Assembly (NCBI GenBank): GCA_014762505.1
Contig: JABURS010000028.1
Span: 56,107-120,106 of the forward strand
Origin: Chromatiales bacterium
GTDB lineage: Bacteria; Pseudomonadota; Gammaproteobacteria; SpSt-1174
Direction: 5' to 3'
Length of the DNA stretch: 64,000 bases
A program made the translations under genes and the position numbers. The notes beneath the pieces are model-generated. The model made no database searches. It was not told the DNA's origin and saw only the letters and a list, made by a program, of their open reading frames with translations. Positions 23,489 to 34,529 of the stretch are shown here, one piece after another (position 1 is the first letter of the stretch; each line of letters opens with the position of its first letter).

Positions 23489-24112
23489 ATGGCCCGCAGC
23501 AAGAGCAGCTCACGCTGGCTCAAGGAACATTTCAAAGACGAGTACGTGCGCCGGGCGCAGGAGCAGGGCTATCGCTCCCGCGCCGTGTTCAAGTTGCTCG
23601 AGGTGCAGGAAAAGGACCGCATCCTGAAGCCCGGTATGGTCGTGGTCGACCTCGGGGCCGCCCCCGGAGGCTGGAGCGAGGCGGCGCGCCAGCTGGTGGG
23701 GCGCAATGGCCGGGTGATCGCCACCGACATCCTGCCCATGGACCCCATCGAGGGCGTGGAATTCCTGGAGGGCGATTTTCGCGAGGACGAGGTGCTCGAC
23801 CGCCTGCTGGCGCTCATCGGCGAGGACCGGGCGGACCTTGTATTGTCGGATATGGCCCCCAACATGAGTGGGGTGGATGCCGTGGATCAGCCGCGCGCCA
23901 TGTATCTGGCGGAGCTCGCCCTGGATCTGGCGCGCAAGATACTGAAACCCGGCGGCGATTTTCTGGTCAAGGTATTTCAGGGCGAGGGTTCCGAGGAATA
24001 TCTCCGCACACTTCGTCAGGATTTCGACAAGGTCATCGTCCGCAAGCCCAGGGCCTCCAGACCCCGTTCGCGCGAGGTCTATATTCTGGCCAGGGGCCTG
24101 AATGTGGTGTAA
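23489..24112 (+). CDS. rlmE: 23S rRNA (uridine-2552-2'-O)-methyltransferase RlmE
   Basis: The 207-residue FtsJ/RrmJ enzyme methylates U2552 in the 50S A-loop. SAM motif I '[15 protein letters not shown]' and the catalytic-region '[14 protein letters not shown]' are present, with '[10 protein letters not shown]' and '[19 protein letters not shown]' completing the K-D-K-E set. Upstream of ftsH as in E. coli. Confidence 0.97.
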   Translation: MARSKSSSRWLKEHFKDEYVRRAQEQGYRSRAVFKLLEVQEKDRILKPGMVVVDLGAAPGGWSEAARQLVGRNGRVIATDILPMDPIEGVEFLEGDFREDEVLDRLLALIGEDRADLVLSDMAPNMSGVDAVDQPRAMYLAELALDLARKILKPGGDFLVKVFQGEGSEEYLRTLRQDFDKVIVRKPRASRPRSREVYILARGLNVV

Positions 24113-24153
24113 GGTCATTTTTGAATAGAACGCGTTCTCATTGAGGTATCCCC

Positions 24154-26073
24154 TTGAACGATCTCGTCAAGAATCTCATCCTGTGGGCGGTCATCGCGCT
24201 GGTGCTGATGTCCGTCTTCAGCAGCTTCAACCAGCCCGGCACCCCGCCCAAGGCCTATACCTATTCGCAGTTCATCTCGGACGTGAAGTCGGGCCAGATC
24301 CGCCAGGTCACGATCCAGCAGAACCGCATCGAGGGGGTCACGACCTCAGGGCAGAAGTTCGCCACCATCGCCCCGGACGACCCGGGCATGATCGGCGACC
24401 TGCTGGCGCATAACGTCGAGATCAACGCGGTGCAGCCCAAGCAGCGCTCGCTGCTGGTGGACATCCTCATCAGCTGGGCGCCCTTCATCCTCATCATCGC
24501 GCTGTGGATCTACATCATGCGCCAGATGCAGGGTGGCGGCGCGGGCCGCGGGGCCATGTCCTTCGGCAAGAGCCGCGCCCGCCTGATGGGCGAGGACCAG
24601 ATCAAGGTCACCTTCGCCGACGTCGCCGGTTGCGACGAGGCCAAGGAGGACGTGAGCGAGCTGGTGGAATTCCTGCGCGATCCCGGCAAGTTCCAGAAGC
24701 TCGGCGGCAAGATCCCGCGCGGGATCCTCATGGTCGGCTCCCCCGGTACCGGCAAGACCCTGCTGGCCAAGGCCATTGCAGGCGAGGCCAAGGTGCCGTT
24801 CTTCAGCATCTCCGGTTCCGACTTCGTCGAGATGTTCGTCGGCGTGGGCGCCTCGCGCGTGCGCGACATGTTCGAGCAGGCCAAGAAGAATGCCCCCTGC
24901 ATCATCTTCATCGACGAGATCGATGCCGTCGGTCGCCAGCGCGGGGCCGGTCTGGGCGGTGGCCACGACGAGCGCGAGCAGACCCTGAACCAGCTGCTGG
25001 TGGAGATGGACGGCTTCGAGGGCAGCGAGGGCATCATCGTCATCGCCGCGACCAACCGGCCGGACGTGCTCGACCCGGCGCTGCTGCGCCCCGGCCGTTT
25101 CGACCGCCAAGTGGTGGTACCGCTGCCGGACGTGCGTGGCCGCGAGCAGATCCTCAAGGTGCACATGCGCAAGGTGCCGCTGGGCGACGACGTGCGTCCC
25201 GACATCATCGCGCGCGGTACGCCGGGTTTCTCCGGCGCCGATCTCGCCAACCTGGTCAACGAGGCCGCCCTGTTCGCCGCCCGCGCCAACAAGCGCACGG
25301 TGGACATGGACGACTTCGAGCGGGCCAAGGACAAGATCATGATGGGCGCCGAGCGCAAGTCCATGGTGATGAGCGAGGACGAGAAGAAGCTCACCGCCTA
25401 TCACGAGGCGGGGCATGCCATCGTCGGCCTGAACGTGCCGGAGCACGACCCGGTGTACAAGGTCACCATCATCCCGCGCGGTCGCGCCCTGGGGGTGACC
25501 ATGTTCCTGCCGGAAGAGGACCGCTACAGCCACTCCAAGCAGCGCCTGGAGAGCCAGATCTCCAGCCTGTTCGGCGGACGTATCGCCGAGGAGCTGATCT
25601 TCGGTCCGGAGCGCGTCACCACCGGTGCCTCCAATGACATCGAGCGGGCCACCGACATCGCCCGCAACATGGTCACCCGCTGGGGGCTGTCCGACAAGCT
25701 GGGCCCGCTGGCCTACAGCGAGGACGAGGGTGAGGTCTTCCTCGGCCGTTCGGTGACGCAGCACAAGCACATGTCCGACGAGACGGCGCATGCCATCGAC
25801 GAGGAGATCCGCTCCTTCATCGACCGGAACTTCAACCGGGCGAAGAAGATCCTCGAGGACAACATGGACAAGCTGCACACGATGGCCCAGGCCCTGATCA
25901 AGTACGAGACCATCGATCAGGAGCAGATCAAGGACATCATGCAGGGGCGCGAACCGCGCCCGCCGGCCGGCTGGGACGACAATGCCCCCACCTCGGGCAC
26001 GGGCGTCACCAGCGAGGAGGCGCCGGAGCAGGGCAAGGGTGGCGAGATCGGCGGCCCCGCCAGCCTGCACTGA
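24154..26073 (+). CDS. ftsH: ATP-dependent zinc metalloprotease FtsH
   Basis: The 639-residue inner-membrane AAA+ protease degrades membrane proteins and regulators such as RpoH. TM helices lie at about 7-25 and 103-124; Walker A GSPGTGKT is at 195-202 (Ser replaces the usual Pro), Walker B IIFIDEID at 250-257, the SRH '[20 protein letters not shown]' at 299-318, and the zinc motif HEAGH at 417-421. The start is a TTG with GAGG 7 bp upstream. A perfect 12-bp palindrome, AGAACGCGTTCT (24127-24138), lies just before it. Confidence 0.98.
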   Translation: MNDLVKNLILWAVIALVLMSVFSSFNQPGTPPKAYTYSQFISDVKSGQIRQVTIQQNRIEGVTTSGQKFATIAPDDPGMIGDLLAHNVEINAVQPKQRSLLVDILISWAPFILIIALWIYIMRQMQGGGAGRGAMSFGKSRARLMGEDQIKVTFADVAGCDEAKEDVSELVEFLRDPGKFQKLGGKIPRGILMVGSPGTGKTLLAKAIAGEAKVPFFSISGSDFVEMFVGVGASRVRDMFEQAKKNAPCIIFIDEIDAVGRQRGAGLGGGHDEREQTLNQLLVEMDGFEGSEGIIVIAATNRPDVLDPALLRPGRFDRQVVVPLPDVRGREQILKVHMRKVPLGDDVRPDIIARGTPGFSGADLANLVNEAALFAARANKRTVDMDDFERAKDKIMMGAERKSMVMSEDEKKLTAYHEAGHAIVGLNVPEHDPVYKVTIIPRGRALGVTMFLPEEDRYSHSKQRLESQISSLFGGRIAEELIFGPERVTTGASNDIERATDIARNMVTRWGLSDKLGPLAYSEDEGEVFLGRSVTQHKHMSDETAHAIDEEIRSFIDRNFNRAKKILEDNMDKLHTMAQALIKYETIDQEQIKDIMQGREPRPPAGWDDNAPTSGTGVTSEEAPEQGKGGEIGGPASLH

Positions 26074-26088
26074 TCCGGCCGGCGGCGG

Positions 26089-26118
26089 CTGACAACCAGG
26101 GATGCGCGTGAGTAGAAT
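26089..26118 (+). promoter_or_regulatory. Promoter of folP, overlapping the ftsH terminator
   Basis: CTGACA (26089-26094), 18-bp spacer, TAGAAT (26113-26118). The -10 lies in the loop of the ftsH terminator, so the transcript would begin in its descending arm. Confidence 0.55.
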
Positions 26119-26141
26119 CCGCGCATCCCTTTTCTTTTTCC
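26099..26141 (+). terminator. Intrinsic terminator after ftsH
   Basis: GGGATGCGCG (26099-26108) and CGCGCATCCC (26120-26129) form a perfect 10-bp stem with an 11-base loop, followed by TTTTCTTTTT. Confidence 0.85.
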
Positions 26142-26147
26142 GGAACC

Positions 26148-26993
26148 ATGCCTTCTTCCATGCCGGTGATGCAATTCGGTAGACACGCCCTGGACCTGGC
26201 CATCCCCCGGGTGATGGGCATCCTCAACGTGACCCCCGACTCCTTTTCCGACGGTGGCCGCTTCAATGCACCGTCGGCCGCCCTGTCGCGTGCCCGGGAG
26301 ATGGTGGCCGAGGGTGCGGACTTCATCGACGTGGGCGGCGAGTCCACCCGGCCCGGGGCGGCCGAGGTCACGGAGGCCGAGGAGCTCGATCGGGTGCTGC
26401 CCGTGGTCGAGGCCATTGCCGGCGAACTCGACGTCGCGATTTCGGTGGATACCTCCCGCCCCGCGGTGATGCGTGCCGCGGTGGCGGCCGGTGCCGGCCT
26501 TATCAACGACGTGCGCGCGCTCACCCTCCCCGGGGCCCTGGAGGCCGCCGCCGCCCTGGGCGTGCCGGTCTGCCTCATGCACATGCAGGGACAGCCGCGC
26601 AGCATGCAGGACGACCCGCAGTACGATGACGTGGTCACCGAGGTGCGGGACTGGCTGCTGGCCCGGGCGCAGGCGGCCGGGGCGGCGGGCATCCTGCACG
26701 AACGCCTCCTGCTCGACCCGGGCTTCGGCTTCGGCAAGACCCTGGCGCATAACCTGCACCTGCTGCGCGGGCTCGATGCCCTGGCGGCCACCGGCTATCC
26801 GTTGCTGGCCGGTCTGTCGCGCAAGTCCATGATCGGCAAGGTGTTATGCGACGCGCCAGTGGACCGGCGGCTCTACGGCAGCGTGAGCGGGGCGGTGATC
26901 GCGGCCCTCAAGGGGGCGCGCATCCTGCGCGTGCACGATGTACGACCCACTGCCGAGGCCCTGCGCCTGGTGGCGGCAATGGAACAGGCATAG
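26148..26993 (+). CDS. folP: Dihydropteroate synthase
   Basis: The 281-residue enzyme condenses p-aminobenzoate with hydroxymethyl-dihydropterin pyrophosphate in folate synthesis and is the sulfonamide target. Signature blocks are 'VMGILNVTPDSFSDGG', 'DFIDVGGESTRPGA', and the C-terminal 'LLAGLSRKSMIG'. It ends 6 bp before glmM, and the pair is cotranscribed in many gammaproteobacteria. ATG 26160 is an alternative start. Confidence 0.97.
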   Translation: MPSSMPVMQFGRHALDLAIPRVMGILNVTPDSFSDGGRFNAPSAALSRAREMVAEGADFIDVGGESTRPGAAEVTEAEELDRVLPVVEAIAGELDVAISVDTSRPAVMRAAVAAGAGLINDVRALTLPGALEAAAALGVPVCLMHMQGQPRSMQDDPQYDDVVTEVRDWLLARAQAAGAAGILHERLLLDPGFGFGKTLAHNLHLLRGLDALAATGYPLLAGLSRKSMIGKVLCDAPVDRRLYGSVSGAVIAALKGARILRVHDVRPTAEALRLVAAMEQA

Positions 26994-26999
26994 GAACAG

Positions 27000-28343
27000 A
27001 TGACGAGACAGTATTTCGGTACCGATGGCATCCGCGGGCGGGTCGGCAGCGAGCCGATGACCCCGGATTTCGTGCTCAAGCTCGGCTGGGCGGCCGGCCG
27101 CGTGTTGGTCGACAACGGTCACCCCCTGGTGCTGATCGGCAAGGACACGCGCATCTCCGGTTACATGCTGGAATCCGCCCTGGAGGCGGGCCTCTCGGCC
27201 GCCGGCGTGGACATCCGCCTGCTCGGCCCCATGCCCACGCCGGCCGTGGCCTATCTCACCCGCACCCTGCGCGCCTCGGCGGGCATCGTGCTCTCGGCCT
27301 CCCACAATCCCTACTACGACAACGGCGTGAAATTCTTCGCCGGCGATGGCAGCAAGCTGGCGGACGAGGTGGAGCGGCGTATCGAGGCCGAGCTCGAACA
27401 GCCGCTGCGGACCGTCGATTCCTCGGCCCTCGGCAAGGCCGAGCGAGTGGTGGATGCGGCCGGCCGCTACATCGAGTTCTGCAAGGCCACGGTGCCCTGG
27501 GGGACGCGGCTGCATGAGCTGCGCGTGGTGGTGGACTGTGCCCATGGCGCCACCTACCACATTGCGCCCGACGTGCTGGAGGAACTCGGTGCCGAGGTGA
27601 TCGCCATCGGCGTGGAGCCCAACGGTACCAATATCAACGCCGACTGCGGTGCGACCGCGCCCCAGCAGCTCTGTGCGGCCGTGCTCAAGCACCAGGCCGA
27701 TGTCGGTATTGCGCTGGACGGCGACGGCGACCGCCTCATCATGGTGGATGCACGTGGCGAGGTGGTGGATGGCGATGAATTGCTGGCCATCATGGCCTCG
27801 GCCCGGCAGGCCCAGGGCGGCTTCACGGGTGGGGTGGTGGGTACCCAGATGAGCAACCTGGGCCTGGAAAAGGCCCTGGCCGGCATGGGGATTCCATTCG
27901 CCCGGGCGAAGGTGGGGGACCGACATGTCATGGAGCTCCTGCAGCAGCAGGGCTGGCGGCTCGGTGGCGAGTCCTCCGGGCATCTCATCTGCCTGGACAA
28001 GACCACCACCGGCGACGGCATCGTCTCCGCCCTGCAGGTCCTGGCCATCATGACCGAGACGGGCAAGCCGCTGCATGAACTGAAGGCGGTGATGCGCAAG
28101 TTTCCGCAATCCCTGGTCAACGTGCCCATCGAGCGGCGTATCGCGCTGGAGGAGGCGGCGGGCGTGCAGGCGGCGGTGGCCGCGGTGGAGGCCGAGCTGG
28201 GGAATGCGGGGCGCGTGCTGCTGCGTCCCTCGGGCACTGAGCCGCTGGTGCGGGTGATGGTCGAGGGCGAAAGCGAGCGACAGGTGTCGCGGCTGGCCGA
28301 AAGCATCGCCGCCGCCGTGCGCGAGGCCGCCGCCGCGGGCTGA
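27000..28343 (+). CDS. glmM: Phosphoglucosamine mutase
   Basis: The 447-residue enzyme interconverts glucosamine-6- and -1-phosphate for peptidoglycan and LPS precursors. The phosphoserine loop is '[13 protein letters not shown]' with active Ser101; the Mg2+ site is 'ALDGDGDR'; the sugar loop 'GESSGH' and phosphate loop '[12 protein letters not shown]' are intact. Confidence 0.98.
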   Translation: MTRQYFGTDGIRGRVGSEPMTPDFVLKLGWAAGRVLVDNGHPLVLIGKDTRISGYMLESALEAGLSAAGVDIRLLGPMPTPAVAYLTRTLRASAGIVLSASHNPYYDNGVKFFAGDGSKLADEVERRIEAELEQPLRTVDSSALGKAERVVDAAGRYIEFCKATVPWGTRLHELRVVVDCAHGATYHIAPDVLEELGAEVIAIGVEPNGTNINADCGATAPQQLCAAVLKHQADVGIALDGDGDRLIMVDARGEVVDGDELLAIMASARQAQGGFTGGVVGTQMSNLGLEKALAGMGIPFARAKVGDRHVMELLQQQGWRLGGESSGHLICLDKTTTGDGIVSALQVLAIMTETGKPLHELKAVMRKFPQSLVNVPIERRIALEEAAGVQAAVAAVEAELGNAGRVLLRPSGTEPLVRVMVEGESERQVSRLAESIAAAVREAAAAG

Positions 28344-28446
28344 TTTCGGCCCCTCGAGACCGCCCGGCAGGCCCCATGAAAAAATTGATTTATTGGGCGG
28401 CTGCCGGTAACCTTGCCGGCTTTCTGAATCGAGTTTGGAGGACGGC

Positions 28447-29208
28447 ATGCGTCGACCGCTGGTAGCCGGCAACTGGAAACTGAATGGTTCTCTCGCGAGC
28501 AGCACCTCGCTCGTCGAAGGCATCAAGGCCGGTCTGGCTGACGCGGGTAATGTCGACGTCGCTGTGTGTCCCCCCTACGTGTACCTGCCGCATGTGCGCG
28601 GGTTGCTGGAAGGCTCTGCCGTCGCGCTCGGGGCGCAGGACGTCGCCGACGTGGACGAGGGCGCCTTCACCGGTGAGGTGTCGGCCCCCATGCTCAAGGA
28701 GGTCGGCTGTGGCTATGCCATCGTCGGTCACTCCGAGCGCCGCAGCATCTATGGCGAGAGCGACGAGTTCACGGCGCGCAAGTTCGCCGCCGCACGCAAG
28801 CACGGGCTCACCCCGATCCTCTGCGTCGGTGAGCTGCTCGAGGAGCGCGAGCAGGGCGTGACTGAACAGGTCGTGGCCCGTCAGCTCGACGCGGTGATCG
28901 ACCTCGAGGGCGTGCAGGCGCTGGCCGATGCCGTGATCGCCTACGAGCCGGTCTGGGCCATTGGCACCGGCATGACCGCGAGCCCGGAGCAGGCGCAGGA
29001 AGTGCATGCCTTCATCCGTGCGCGCATCGCCGAAAGCGATGCCGGCGTGGCGGACAAGGTGCAGATTCTTTACGGTGGCAGCGTCAAGCCGGATAACGCC
29101 GCGGAGCTCTTCTCCCAGGCGGACATCGACGGCGGCCTGATCGGCGGCGCGTCACTCAAGGCCGAGGATTTCCTCGCCATTTGCAAGGCTGCCGGCGGGG
29201 ACGCATAA
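28447..29208 (+). CDS. tpiA: Triosephosphate isomerase
   Basis: The 253-residue glycolytic enzyme interconverts dihydroxyacetone phosphate and glyceraldehyde-3-phosphate. Lys11 ('AGNWKLNGS'), His95 ('IVGHSERRS') and catalytic Glu167 ('AYEPVWAIGTG') are in place, with the phosphate-binding 'YGGSVKPDN'. ATG 28447 has GGAGGA upstream. It precedes secG by 3 bp. Confidence 0.98.
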   Translation: MRRPLVAGNWKLNGSLASSTSLVEGIKAGLADAGNVDVAVCPPYVYLPHVRGLLEGSAVALGAQDVADVDEGAFTGEVSAPMLKEVGCGYAIVGHSERRSIYGESDEFTARKFAAARKHGLTPILCVGELLEEREQGVTEQVVARQLDAVIDLEGVQALADAVIAYEPVWAIGTGMTASPEQAQEVHAFIRARIAESDAGVADKVQILYGGSVKPDNAAELFSQADIDGGLIGGASLKAEDFLAICKAAGGDA

Positions 29209-29211
29209 GTC

Positions 29212-29550
29212 ATGTATGGTTTGTTGATCATTGTTCAGGTAGTGTTGTCGATCGCGCTGATCGTGCTCGTGCTGCTGCAGCACGGCAAGGGCGCGGACGC
29301 CGGTGCGGCGTTCGGCAGCGGTGCCTCGTCCACGGTGTTCGGTTCGCGCGGATCGTCCAATTTCTTCACGCGTGCCACCGGCATCCTGGCAACCCTGTTT
29401 TTTATCAACTGCCTGCTGCTGGCCTATCTGGTCAGTCATCAGCAAACGGTCTCCGACAGTATCGTCGATCAGTACGAGGCCCAGCAGGCGGTCGAGCAGC
29501 CTTCGGATGTCCCCGCGGCACCTTCGCGGCCTTCCGACATCCCGGAGTAA
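29212..29550 (+). CDS. secG: Preprotein translocase subunit SecG
   Basis: The 112-residue inner-membrane protein assists SecYE translocation. TM1 is about residues 2-21, TM2 about 53-76, separated by the conserved 'LLQHGKGADAGAAFGSGASS' and 'VFGSRGSSNFFTRAT' blocks. The C-terminal tail is rich in Pro, Ser and acidic residues. Directly upstream of tRNA-Leu. Confidence 0.96.
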   Translation: MYGLLIIVQVVLSIALIVLVLLQHGKGADAGAAFGSGASSTVFGSRGSSNFFTRATGILATLFFINCLLLAYLVSHQQTVSDSIVDQYEAQQAVEQPSDVPAAPSRPSDIPE

Positions 29551-29564
29551 GGCTGGTCAGCTAC

Positions 29565-29649
29565 GCCGAAGTGGTGGAATTGGTAGACACGCTATCTTGA
29601 GGGGGTAGTGGGGAAACCCGTGCCGGTTCGAGTCCGGCCTTCGGCACCA
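29565..29649 (+). tRNA. tRNA-Leu (anticodon GAG)
   Basis: An 85-base type II tRNA with encoded CCA. The acceptor GCCGAAG pairs with CTTCGGC; the anticodon stem CTATC/GGTAG encloses TTGAGGG with anticodon GAG; a variable arm and a GGTTCGAGTC T-arm follow. It is the counterpart of E. coli leuU, which also follows secG. Confidence 0.97.
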
Positions 29650-29721
29650 TCTTCCAGGTGGTTGCGGGTCAGGTGTTTTGATGCGCAACTGCCTGTAAAA
29701 AAAGGAATAGTTCGAGTTTTC

Positions 29722-29751
29722 TTGACACCTTTTTCAGGGGCGTCATAGACT
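29722..29751 (+). promoter_or_regulatory. Probable promoter of the nuo operon
   Basis: A perfect TTGACA (29722-29727), 18-bp spacer, TAGACT (29746-29751), about 107 bp before nuoA. The rest of the 209-bp tRNA-nuoA gap shows no gene. Confidence 0.55.
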
Positions 29752-29858
29752 GCGCGGGCTTTTTCCGCAGTGACGCAAAAACGATAATGACGCTTCGCAG
29801 CAGCGCAAGCGCACAATCCTGGTTCCTGAGCGATCAGGGATTGGGGGGAGTGTAGAAC

Positions 29859-30215
29859 ATGCTGGAAGGTTACCTGCCGATTCTCATCTTTATCGGCGTA
29901 GGTCTGGTCATGGGTGTCGTCTCGCTGACTCTCGGCGCACTGGCCGGTCCGCGACGTCCCGATTCGGCGAAAGACTCGCCATACGAGTGTGGCTTCGAGG
30001 CATTCGAGGATTCTCGAATGAAATTCGATGTCCGCTACTATCTCGTCGCGATTCTCTTCATCATCTTCGATCTCGAAATCGCGTTCCTCTTTCCCTGGGC
30101 GGTGGTGCTCGACACCATCGGACTGTTCGGCATCCTGGCCATGTCCCTGTTCCTGGGTATTCTGATCATCGGTTTCATCTACGAGTGGAAGAAGGGGGCC
30201 CTGGAATGGGAATAG
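29859..30215 (+). CDS. nuoA: NADH-quinone oxidoreductase subunit A
   Basis: The 118-residue membrane subunit of proton-pumping complex I has three TM helices. The conserved loop '[20 protein letters not shown]' with its quinone-site Cys is present. It is the first gene of a complete nuoA-N operon and overlaps nuoB by 10 bp. Confidence 0.97.
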   Translation: MLEGYLPILIFIGVGLVMGVVSLTLGALAGPRRPDSAKDSPYECGFEAFEDSRMKFDVRYYLVAILFIIFDLEIAFLFPWAVVLDTIGLFGILAMSLFLGILIIGFIYEWKKGALEWE

Positions 30216-30682
30216 AAGGCGTTCTTGAGAAGGGCTTCGTTACCACCAGCGCCGACAAGCTCATCAACTGGGCGCGTACCGGCTCCCTCTGGCCCATGAC
30301 CTTTGGTCTGGCCTGCTGTGCGGTGGAAATGATGCAGGCTGGTGCCTCGCGTTACGACCTCGACCGTTTCGGGGTCATCTTCCGCCCGAGTCCGCGCCAG
30401 TCCGACGTGATGATCGTCGCCGGCACACTGGTCAACAAGATGGCCCCGGCCCTGCGCAAGGTCTATGACCAGATGGCCGAGCCCCGCTGGGTGATCTCCA
30501 TGGGTTCCTGCGCCAACGGCGGCGGCTACTATCACTACTCCTATGCCGTGGTGCGTGGATGCGATCGCATCGTACCCGTGGATGTCTATGTTCCGGGCTG
30601 TCCGCCCACCGCCGAGGCGTTGCTGTACGGCATTCTGCAGCTGCAGAACAAGATCCGCCGTACCAATACCATCGCCCGCTAA
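30206..30682 (+). CDS. nuoB: NADH-quinone oxidoreductase subunit B
   Basis: The 158-residue peripheral-arm subunit carries iron-sulfur cluster N2, the last before quinone. Ligands are Cys37 and Cys38 ('[10 protein letters not shown]'), Cys102 ('[12 protein letters not shown]') and Cys132 ('VPGCPPT'). Start ATG 30206 inside the end of nuoA. Confidence 0.98.
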   Translation: MGIEGVLEKGFVTTSADKLINWARTGSLWPMTFGLACCAVEMMQAGASRYDLDRFGVIFRPSPRQSDVMIVAGTLVNKMAPALRKVYDQMAEPRWVISMGSCANGGGYYHYSYAVVRGCDRIVPVDVYVPGCPPTAEALLYGILQLQNKIRRTNTIAR

Positions 30683-30708
30683 TTCCAACACGTCCTGGTT
30701 AAGATTCC

Positions 30709-31428
30709 ATGACCGAGTACGCAAAGACACTCGCTGATCGCCTGCAGCAGCACTTCAAGGCCGATCTCAAGGACTGCCGCGTCGCCCACGGCGAAGTCAC
30801 CGTGGAGGTGGCGCCGTCCCGGCTGATCGAGGTATGCCAGGCCCTGCGCGACGAACCGGCCTTCGCCTTCGAACAGCTCATCGATCTGTGTGGTGTGGAT
30901 TACCTGCACTACGGCGTCAGCGAATGGGGTACCGATGAGGCCAGCGCCACCGGCTTCAGCCGTGGCGTGGAGAAGGCCACCAGCGGACGCTTCACCTTCG
31001 ATGATGCCCCGCAGGTCGGTCGCCACGATGGACCGCGTTTCGCCGTTGTCATCCATCTCCAGTCCGTCAGCCTGAATCATCGCCTGCGAGTGAAGGTGTT
31101 CTGCGACGACGACGAGTTCCCGGTGGTCGATTCTGTCTGCGGCATCTGGAGTTCGGCCAACTGGTTCGAGCGCGAGGCCTTCGACCTGTTCGGCATCATG
31201 TTCAATGGTCATCCGGATCTGCGCCGCATCCTCACGGACTATGGTTTCGTCGGTCATCCGTTCCGCAAGGACTTCCCCCTGATCGGCCACGTCGAGATGC
31301 GCTACGACCCCGAGCAGGCGCGTGTCATCTACCAGCCCGTGAGCATCGAGCCGCGCGTGCTGGTGCCGAAAGTGATTCGTCACGATCACCGCTATATCGA
31401 GCCGGTGGTCGAGGAGGGCAAAGACTGA
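30709..31428 (+). CDS. nuoC: NADH-quinone oxidoreductase subunit C
   Basis: The 239-residue 30-kDa subunit is separate from NuoD, unlike the fused E. coli NuoCD. The family signature 'ERE(A)FDLFGI' type block and '[20 protein letters not shown]' are clear. It overlaps the nuoD start by one base. Confidence 0.97.
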   Translation: MTEYAKTLADRLQQHFKADLKDCRVAHGEVTVEVAPSRLIEVCQALRDEPAFAFEQLIDLCGVDYLHYGVSEWGTDEASATGFSRGVEKATSGRFTFDDAPQVGRHDGPRFAVVIHLQSVSLNHRLRVKVFCDDDEFPVVDSVCGIWSSANWFEREAFDLFGIMFNGHPDLRRILTDYGFVGHPFRKDFPLIGHVEMRYDPEQARVIYQPVSIEPRVLVPKVIRHDHRYIEPVVEEGKD

Positions 31429-32681
31429 TGCCTGAGATTCGCAACTACACGCTGAACTTCGGTCCGCAGCACCCGTCCGCACACGGCGTACTGCGCCTGG
31501 TGCTGGAGATGGATGGCGAGGTCGTGCAGCGCGCCGATCCGCATATCGGCCTGCTGCACCGCGGCACCGAGAAACTGGCCGAGAGCAAGCCGTTCAACCA
31601 GTCCATCGGCTACATGGACCGTCTCGATTACGTATCCATGATGAGCAACGAGCACGGTTACGTGCTGGCCATCGAGAAGCTGCTGGATATCGAGGTACCG
31701 CTGCGGGCCCAGTACATCCGCGTGATGTTCGACGAGATCACCCGCATTCTCAACCACCTGCTGTGGCTGGGTGCGCATGCGCTGGATATCGGCGCGATGA
31801 CGGTGTTCCTCTACGCCTTCCGCGAGCGCGAGGACCTGATGGACTGCTATGAGGCGGTCTCGGGCGCGCGTCTGCACGCGACCTATTACCGCCCGGGTGG
31901 CGTCTACCGCGACCTGCCGGGCAGCATGCCGAAGTACGAGGCCTCCCGCTGGCACTCGGAAAAGGAAGTGAAGAAGCTGAACGAGGCCCGCGAGGGTTCG
32001 CTGCTCGACTTCCTGGAAGACTTCACGGAGCGCTTCCCGAAGTATGTCGACGAGTACGAAACACTGCTCACCGACAACCGCATCTGGAAGCAGCGTACCG
32101 TCGGCATCGGCGTGGTCAGCCCCGAGCGTGCCCTGCAGATGGGGCTCACCGGACCGATGCTGCGTGGCTCGGGCGTGGAGTGGGACCTGCGCAAGAAGCA
32201 GCCCTACGAGGTGTACGACCAGCTCGACTTCGATATCCCGGTGGGTCTGAACGGCGACTGCTACGACCGCTATCTGGTCCGCATCGAGGAGTTCCGCCAG
32301 TCCAACCGTATCATCAAGCAGTGTATCGACTGGCTGCGCAAGAATCCGGGGCCGGTGATCCACGAGGATCACAAGTTCACGCCGCCGCCGCGTGAGGAAA
32401 TGAAGGCGGACATGGAGTCGCTGATCCACCACTTCAAGCTCTTCACCGAGGGCTACTGTCTGCCGGCAGGCGAGGCCTACGCCGCGGTCGAGCATCCCAA
32501 GGGCGAGTTCGGCTGCTACATCGTCTCCGACGGCGCCAATAAACCGTATCGACTGAAGGTGCGCGCGCCCGGCTTTGCCCACCTGTCGGCGCTGGATGAA
32601 ATGGCGCGTGGCCACATGCTGGCCGACGTCGTCGCCATCATCGGTACCCAAGACATCGTGTTCGGGGAGATTGACCGCTAA
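31428..32681 (+). CDS. nuoD: NADH-quinone oxidoreductase subunit D
   Basis: The 417-residue 49-kDa subunit forms the quinone pocket with NuoB. '[20 protein letters not shown]' contains the quinone-contacting His, and '[13 protein letters not shown]', '[10 protein letters not shown]' and the C-terminal '[20 protein letters not shown]' and 'DIVFGEIDR' are conserved. The stop overlaps the nuoE start by one base. Confidence 0.98.
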   Translation: MPEIRNYTLNFGPQHPSAHGVLRLVLEMDGEVVQRADPHIGLLHRGTEKLAESKPFNQSIGYMDRLDYVSMMSNEHGYVLAIEKLLDIEVPLRAQYIRVMFDEITRILNHLLWLGAHALDIGAMTVFLYAFREREDLMDCYEAVSGARLHATYYRPGGVYRDLPGSMPKYEASRWHSEKEVKKLNEAREGSLLDFLEDFTERFPKYVDEYETLLTDNRIWKQRTVGIGVVSPERALQMGLTGPMLRGSGVEWDLRKKQPYEVYDQLDFDIPVGLNGDCYDRYLVRIEEFRQSNRIIKQCIDWLRKNPGPVIHEDHKFTPPPREEMKADMESLIHHFKLFTEGYCLPAGEAYAAVEHPKGEFGCYIVSDGANKPYRLKVRAPGFAHLSALDEMARGHMLADVVAIIGTQDIVFGEIDR

Positions 32682-33181
32682 TGTCCGAACTGAAGCGCAA
32701 GAGTGACCTGTTGAGCGATCACGAGAAGCAGGAGATCGATCACTGGCTCGCCAAGTATCCCGAAGACCAGCGCCAGTCCGCCGTGCTCGCGGCGCTGCGT
32801 GAGCTGATGCACACCGACGGCTACCTCAAGACCGAGAAGATGGATGCCGTGGCCGACTACATCGGCATGCCGGAGATCGCCGTCTACGAAGTCGGCAGCT
32901 TCTACTCCATGTACGAGCTCAAGCCGGTCGGTCGTCACAATATTTCCGTGTGCACCAATGTTTCCTGCATGCTCTGCGGTTCGGACAAGATCGTCGAACA
33001 CATCGAGAGCAAGCTCGGCATCAAGACCGGTGAGTCCACGCCAGACGGCAAGTTCTACCTGAAGAAGGAAGAGGAATGCCTGGCGGCCTGCTGCGGTGCA
33101 CCGATGATGCAGGTGGACCACGTGTACTACGAGAATCTCACGCCGGAAAAGGTGGACGAGATTCTGGATAACCTGGAGTAA
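32681..33181 (+). CDS. nuoE: NADH-quinone oxidoreductase subunit E
   Basis: The 166-residue 24-kDa subunit holds the [2Fe-2S] cluster N1a through '[10 protein letters not shown]' and '[14 protein letters not shown]'. A helical N-terminal domain precedes the thioredoxin-like domain. Confidence 0.97.
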   Translation: MSELKRKSDLLSDHEKQEIDHWLAKYPEDQRQSAVLAALRELMHTDGYLKTEKMDAVADYIGMPEIAVYEVGSFYSMYELKPVGRHNISVCTNVSCMLCGSDKIVEHIESKLGIKTGESTPDGKFYLKKEEECLAACCGAPMMQVDHVYYENLTPEKVDEILDNLE

Positions 33182-33186
33182 GCGAC

Positions 33187-34464
33187 ATGGTCAACCAAGT
33201 CTGCTTCACCACGTTGCAGTTCGAGAGCGAGCCCTACAGCCTGGAGAACTATCTCAAGGTTGGCGGCTACCAGGCCTGGAAGAAGATCCTCAACGAGAAG
33301 GTGTCCCAGGAGGACGTCATCGAAGAGGTGAAGAAATCCAACCTGCGCGGCCGTGGTGGCGCAGGCTTCCCGACGGGGCTCAAGTGGAGCTTCATGCCGC
33401 GCAACGCACCCGGCCAGAAGTACATCGTCTGCAACTCGGACGAATCCGAGCCGGGTACCTGCAAGGACCGCGACATCCTGCGTTTCAACCCGCATGCGCT
33501 GGTCGAAGGCATGGCCATCGCCGGTTACGCGATCGGTGCGACCGTCGGTTACAACTACATGCGCGGCGAGTTCATGGACGAGCCCTTCATCCGCTTCGAA
33601 CAGGCGCTGAAGGAGGCCTACGAGGCCGGTCTGCTGGGCAAGAACATCCTGGGCTCGGGCGTCGATTTCGATCTCTACGGTTCGCTGGGCGCCGGCGCCT
33701 ACATCTGTGGCGAGGAGACCGCGCTGCTGGAGTCGCTGGAAGGCAAGAAGGGTCAGCCGCGCTTCAAGCCGCCGTTCCCGGCCAACTTCGGCCTCTACGG
33801 TCGCCCGACCACCATCAACAATACCGAGTCGCTGGCCTCCATCCCGGCCATCATCCGCAACGGCGGCGAGTGGTTCGCGGCCATGGGCGTGGAAGGTTCG
33901 GGTGGCGAGAAGCTGTTCTCCATGTCCGGCCACCTGGAACGCCCGGGCAACTTCGAGGTGCCGCTGGGCATCCCGTTCCGCGAGCTGCTGGAGATGGCGG
34001 GCGGCGTGCGCGGCGGGCGCAAGCTCAAGGCCGTGATCCCGGGCGGTTCCTCCGTGCCGGTGGTGCCGGGCGACGTGATGCTCGAGACCAACATGGATTA
34101 CGACTCCATCATGAAGGCCGGCTCCATGCTGGGTTCCGGCGCGGTGATGGTGATGGACGAGACCACCGACATGGTCAAGGTCCTGCAGCGCATCTCGCGC
34201 TTCTATTTCTCGGAGTCCTGCGGGCAGTGCACGCCCTGCCGCGAGGGCACGGGCTGGCTGTACCGGATGCTCACCCGCATCGTCGAGGGCAAGGGGCGTC
34301 CGGAAGACCTCGAAAAGCTGGATGACGTGGCGAGCAAGATCGAGGGGCACACCATCTGTGCCCTGGGCGATGCGGCCGCCATGCCGGTGCGCAGTTTCGT
34401 GAAGCACTACCGTCACGAATTCGAGTACTACATCGAGCACGGTCGCAGCCTGGTTGCTGCCTGA
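33187..34464 (+). CDS. nuoF: NADH-quinone oxidoreductase subunit F
   Basis: The 425-residue 51-kDa subunit oxidises NADH. '[16 protein letters not shown]' binds FMN/NADH, '[19 protein letters not shown]' follows, and cluster N3 uses Cys345, 348 and 351 ('[13 protein letters not shown]') with a fourth Cys in '[13 protein letters not shown]'. Confidence 0.98.
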   Translation: MVNQVCFTTLQFESEPYSLENYLKVGGYQAWKKILNEKVSQEDVIEEVKKSNLRGRGGAGFPTGLKWSFMPRNAPGQKYIVCNSDESEPGTCKDRDILRFNPHALVEGMAIAGYAIGATVGYNYMRGEFMDEPFIRFEQALKEAYEAGLLGKNILGSGVDFDLYGSLGAGAYICGEETALLESLEGKKGQPRFKPPFPANFGLYGRPTTINNTESLASIPAIIRNGGEWFAAMGVEGSGGEKLFSMSGHLERPGNFEVPLGIPFRELLEMAGGVRGGRKLKAVIPGGSSVPVVPGDVMLETNMDYDSIMKAGSMLGSGAVMVMDETTDMVKVLQRISRFYFSESCGQCTPCREGTGWLYRMLTRIVEGKGRPEDLEKLDDVASKIEGHTICALGDAAAMPVRSFVKHYRHEFEYYIEHGRSLVAA

Positions 34465-34529
34465 GGTCGTACGACACGAGTCGGCCGCGGCCGGCAAAAC
34501 GAGATAACGCGGATCGAGTGCAGATCAAG

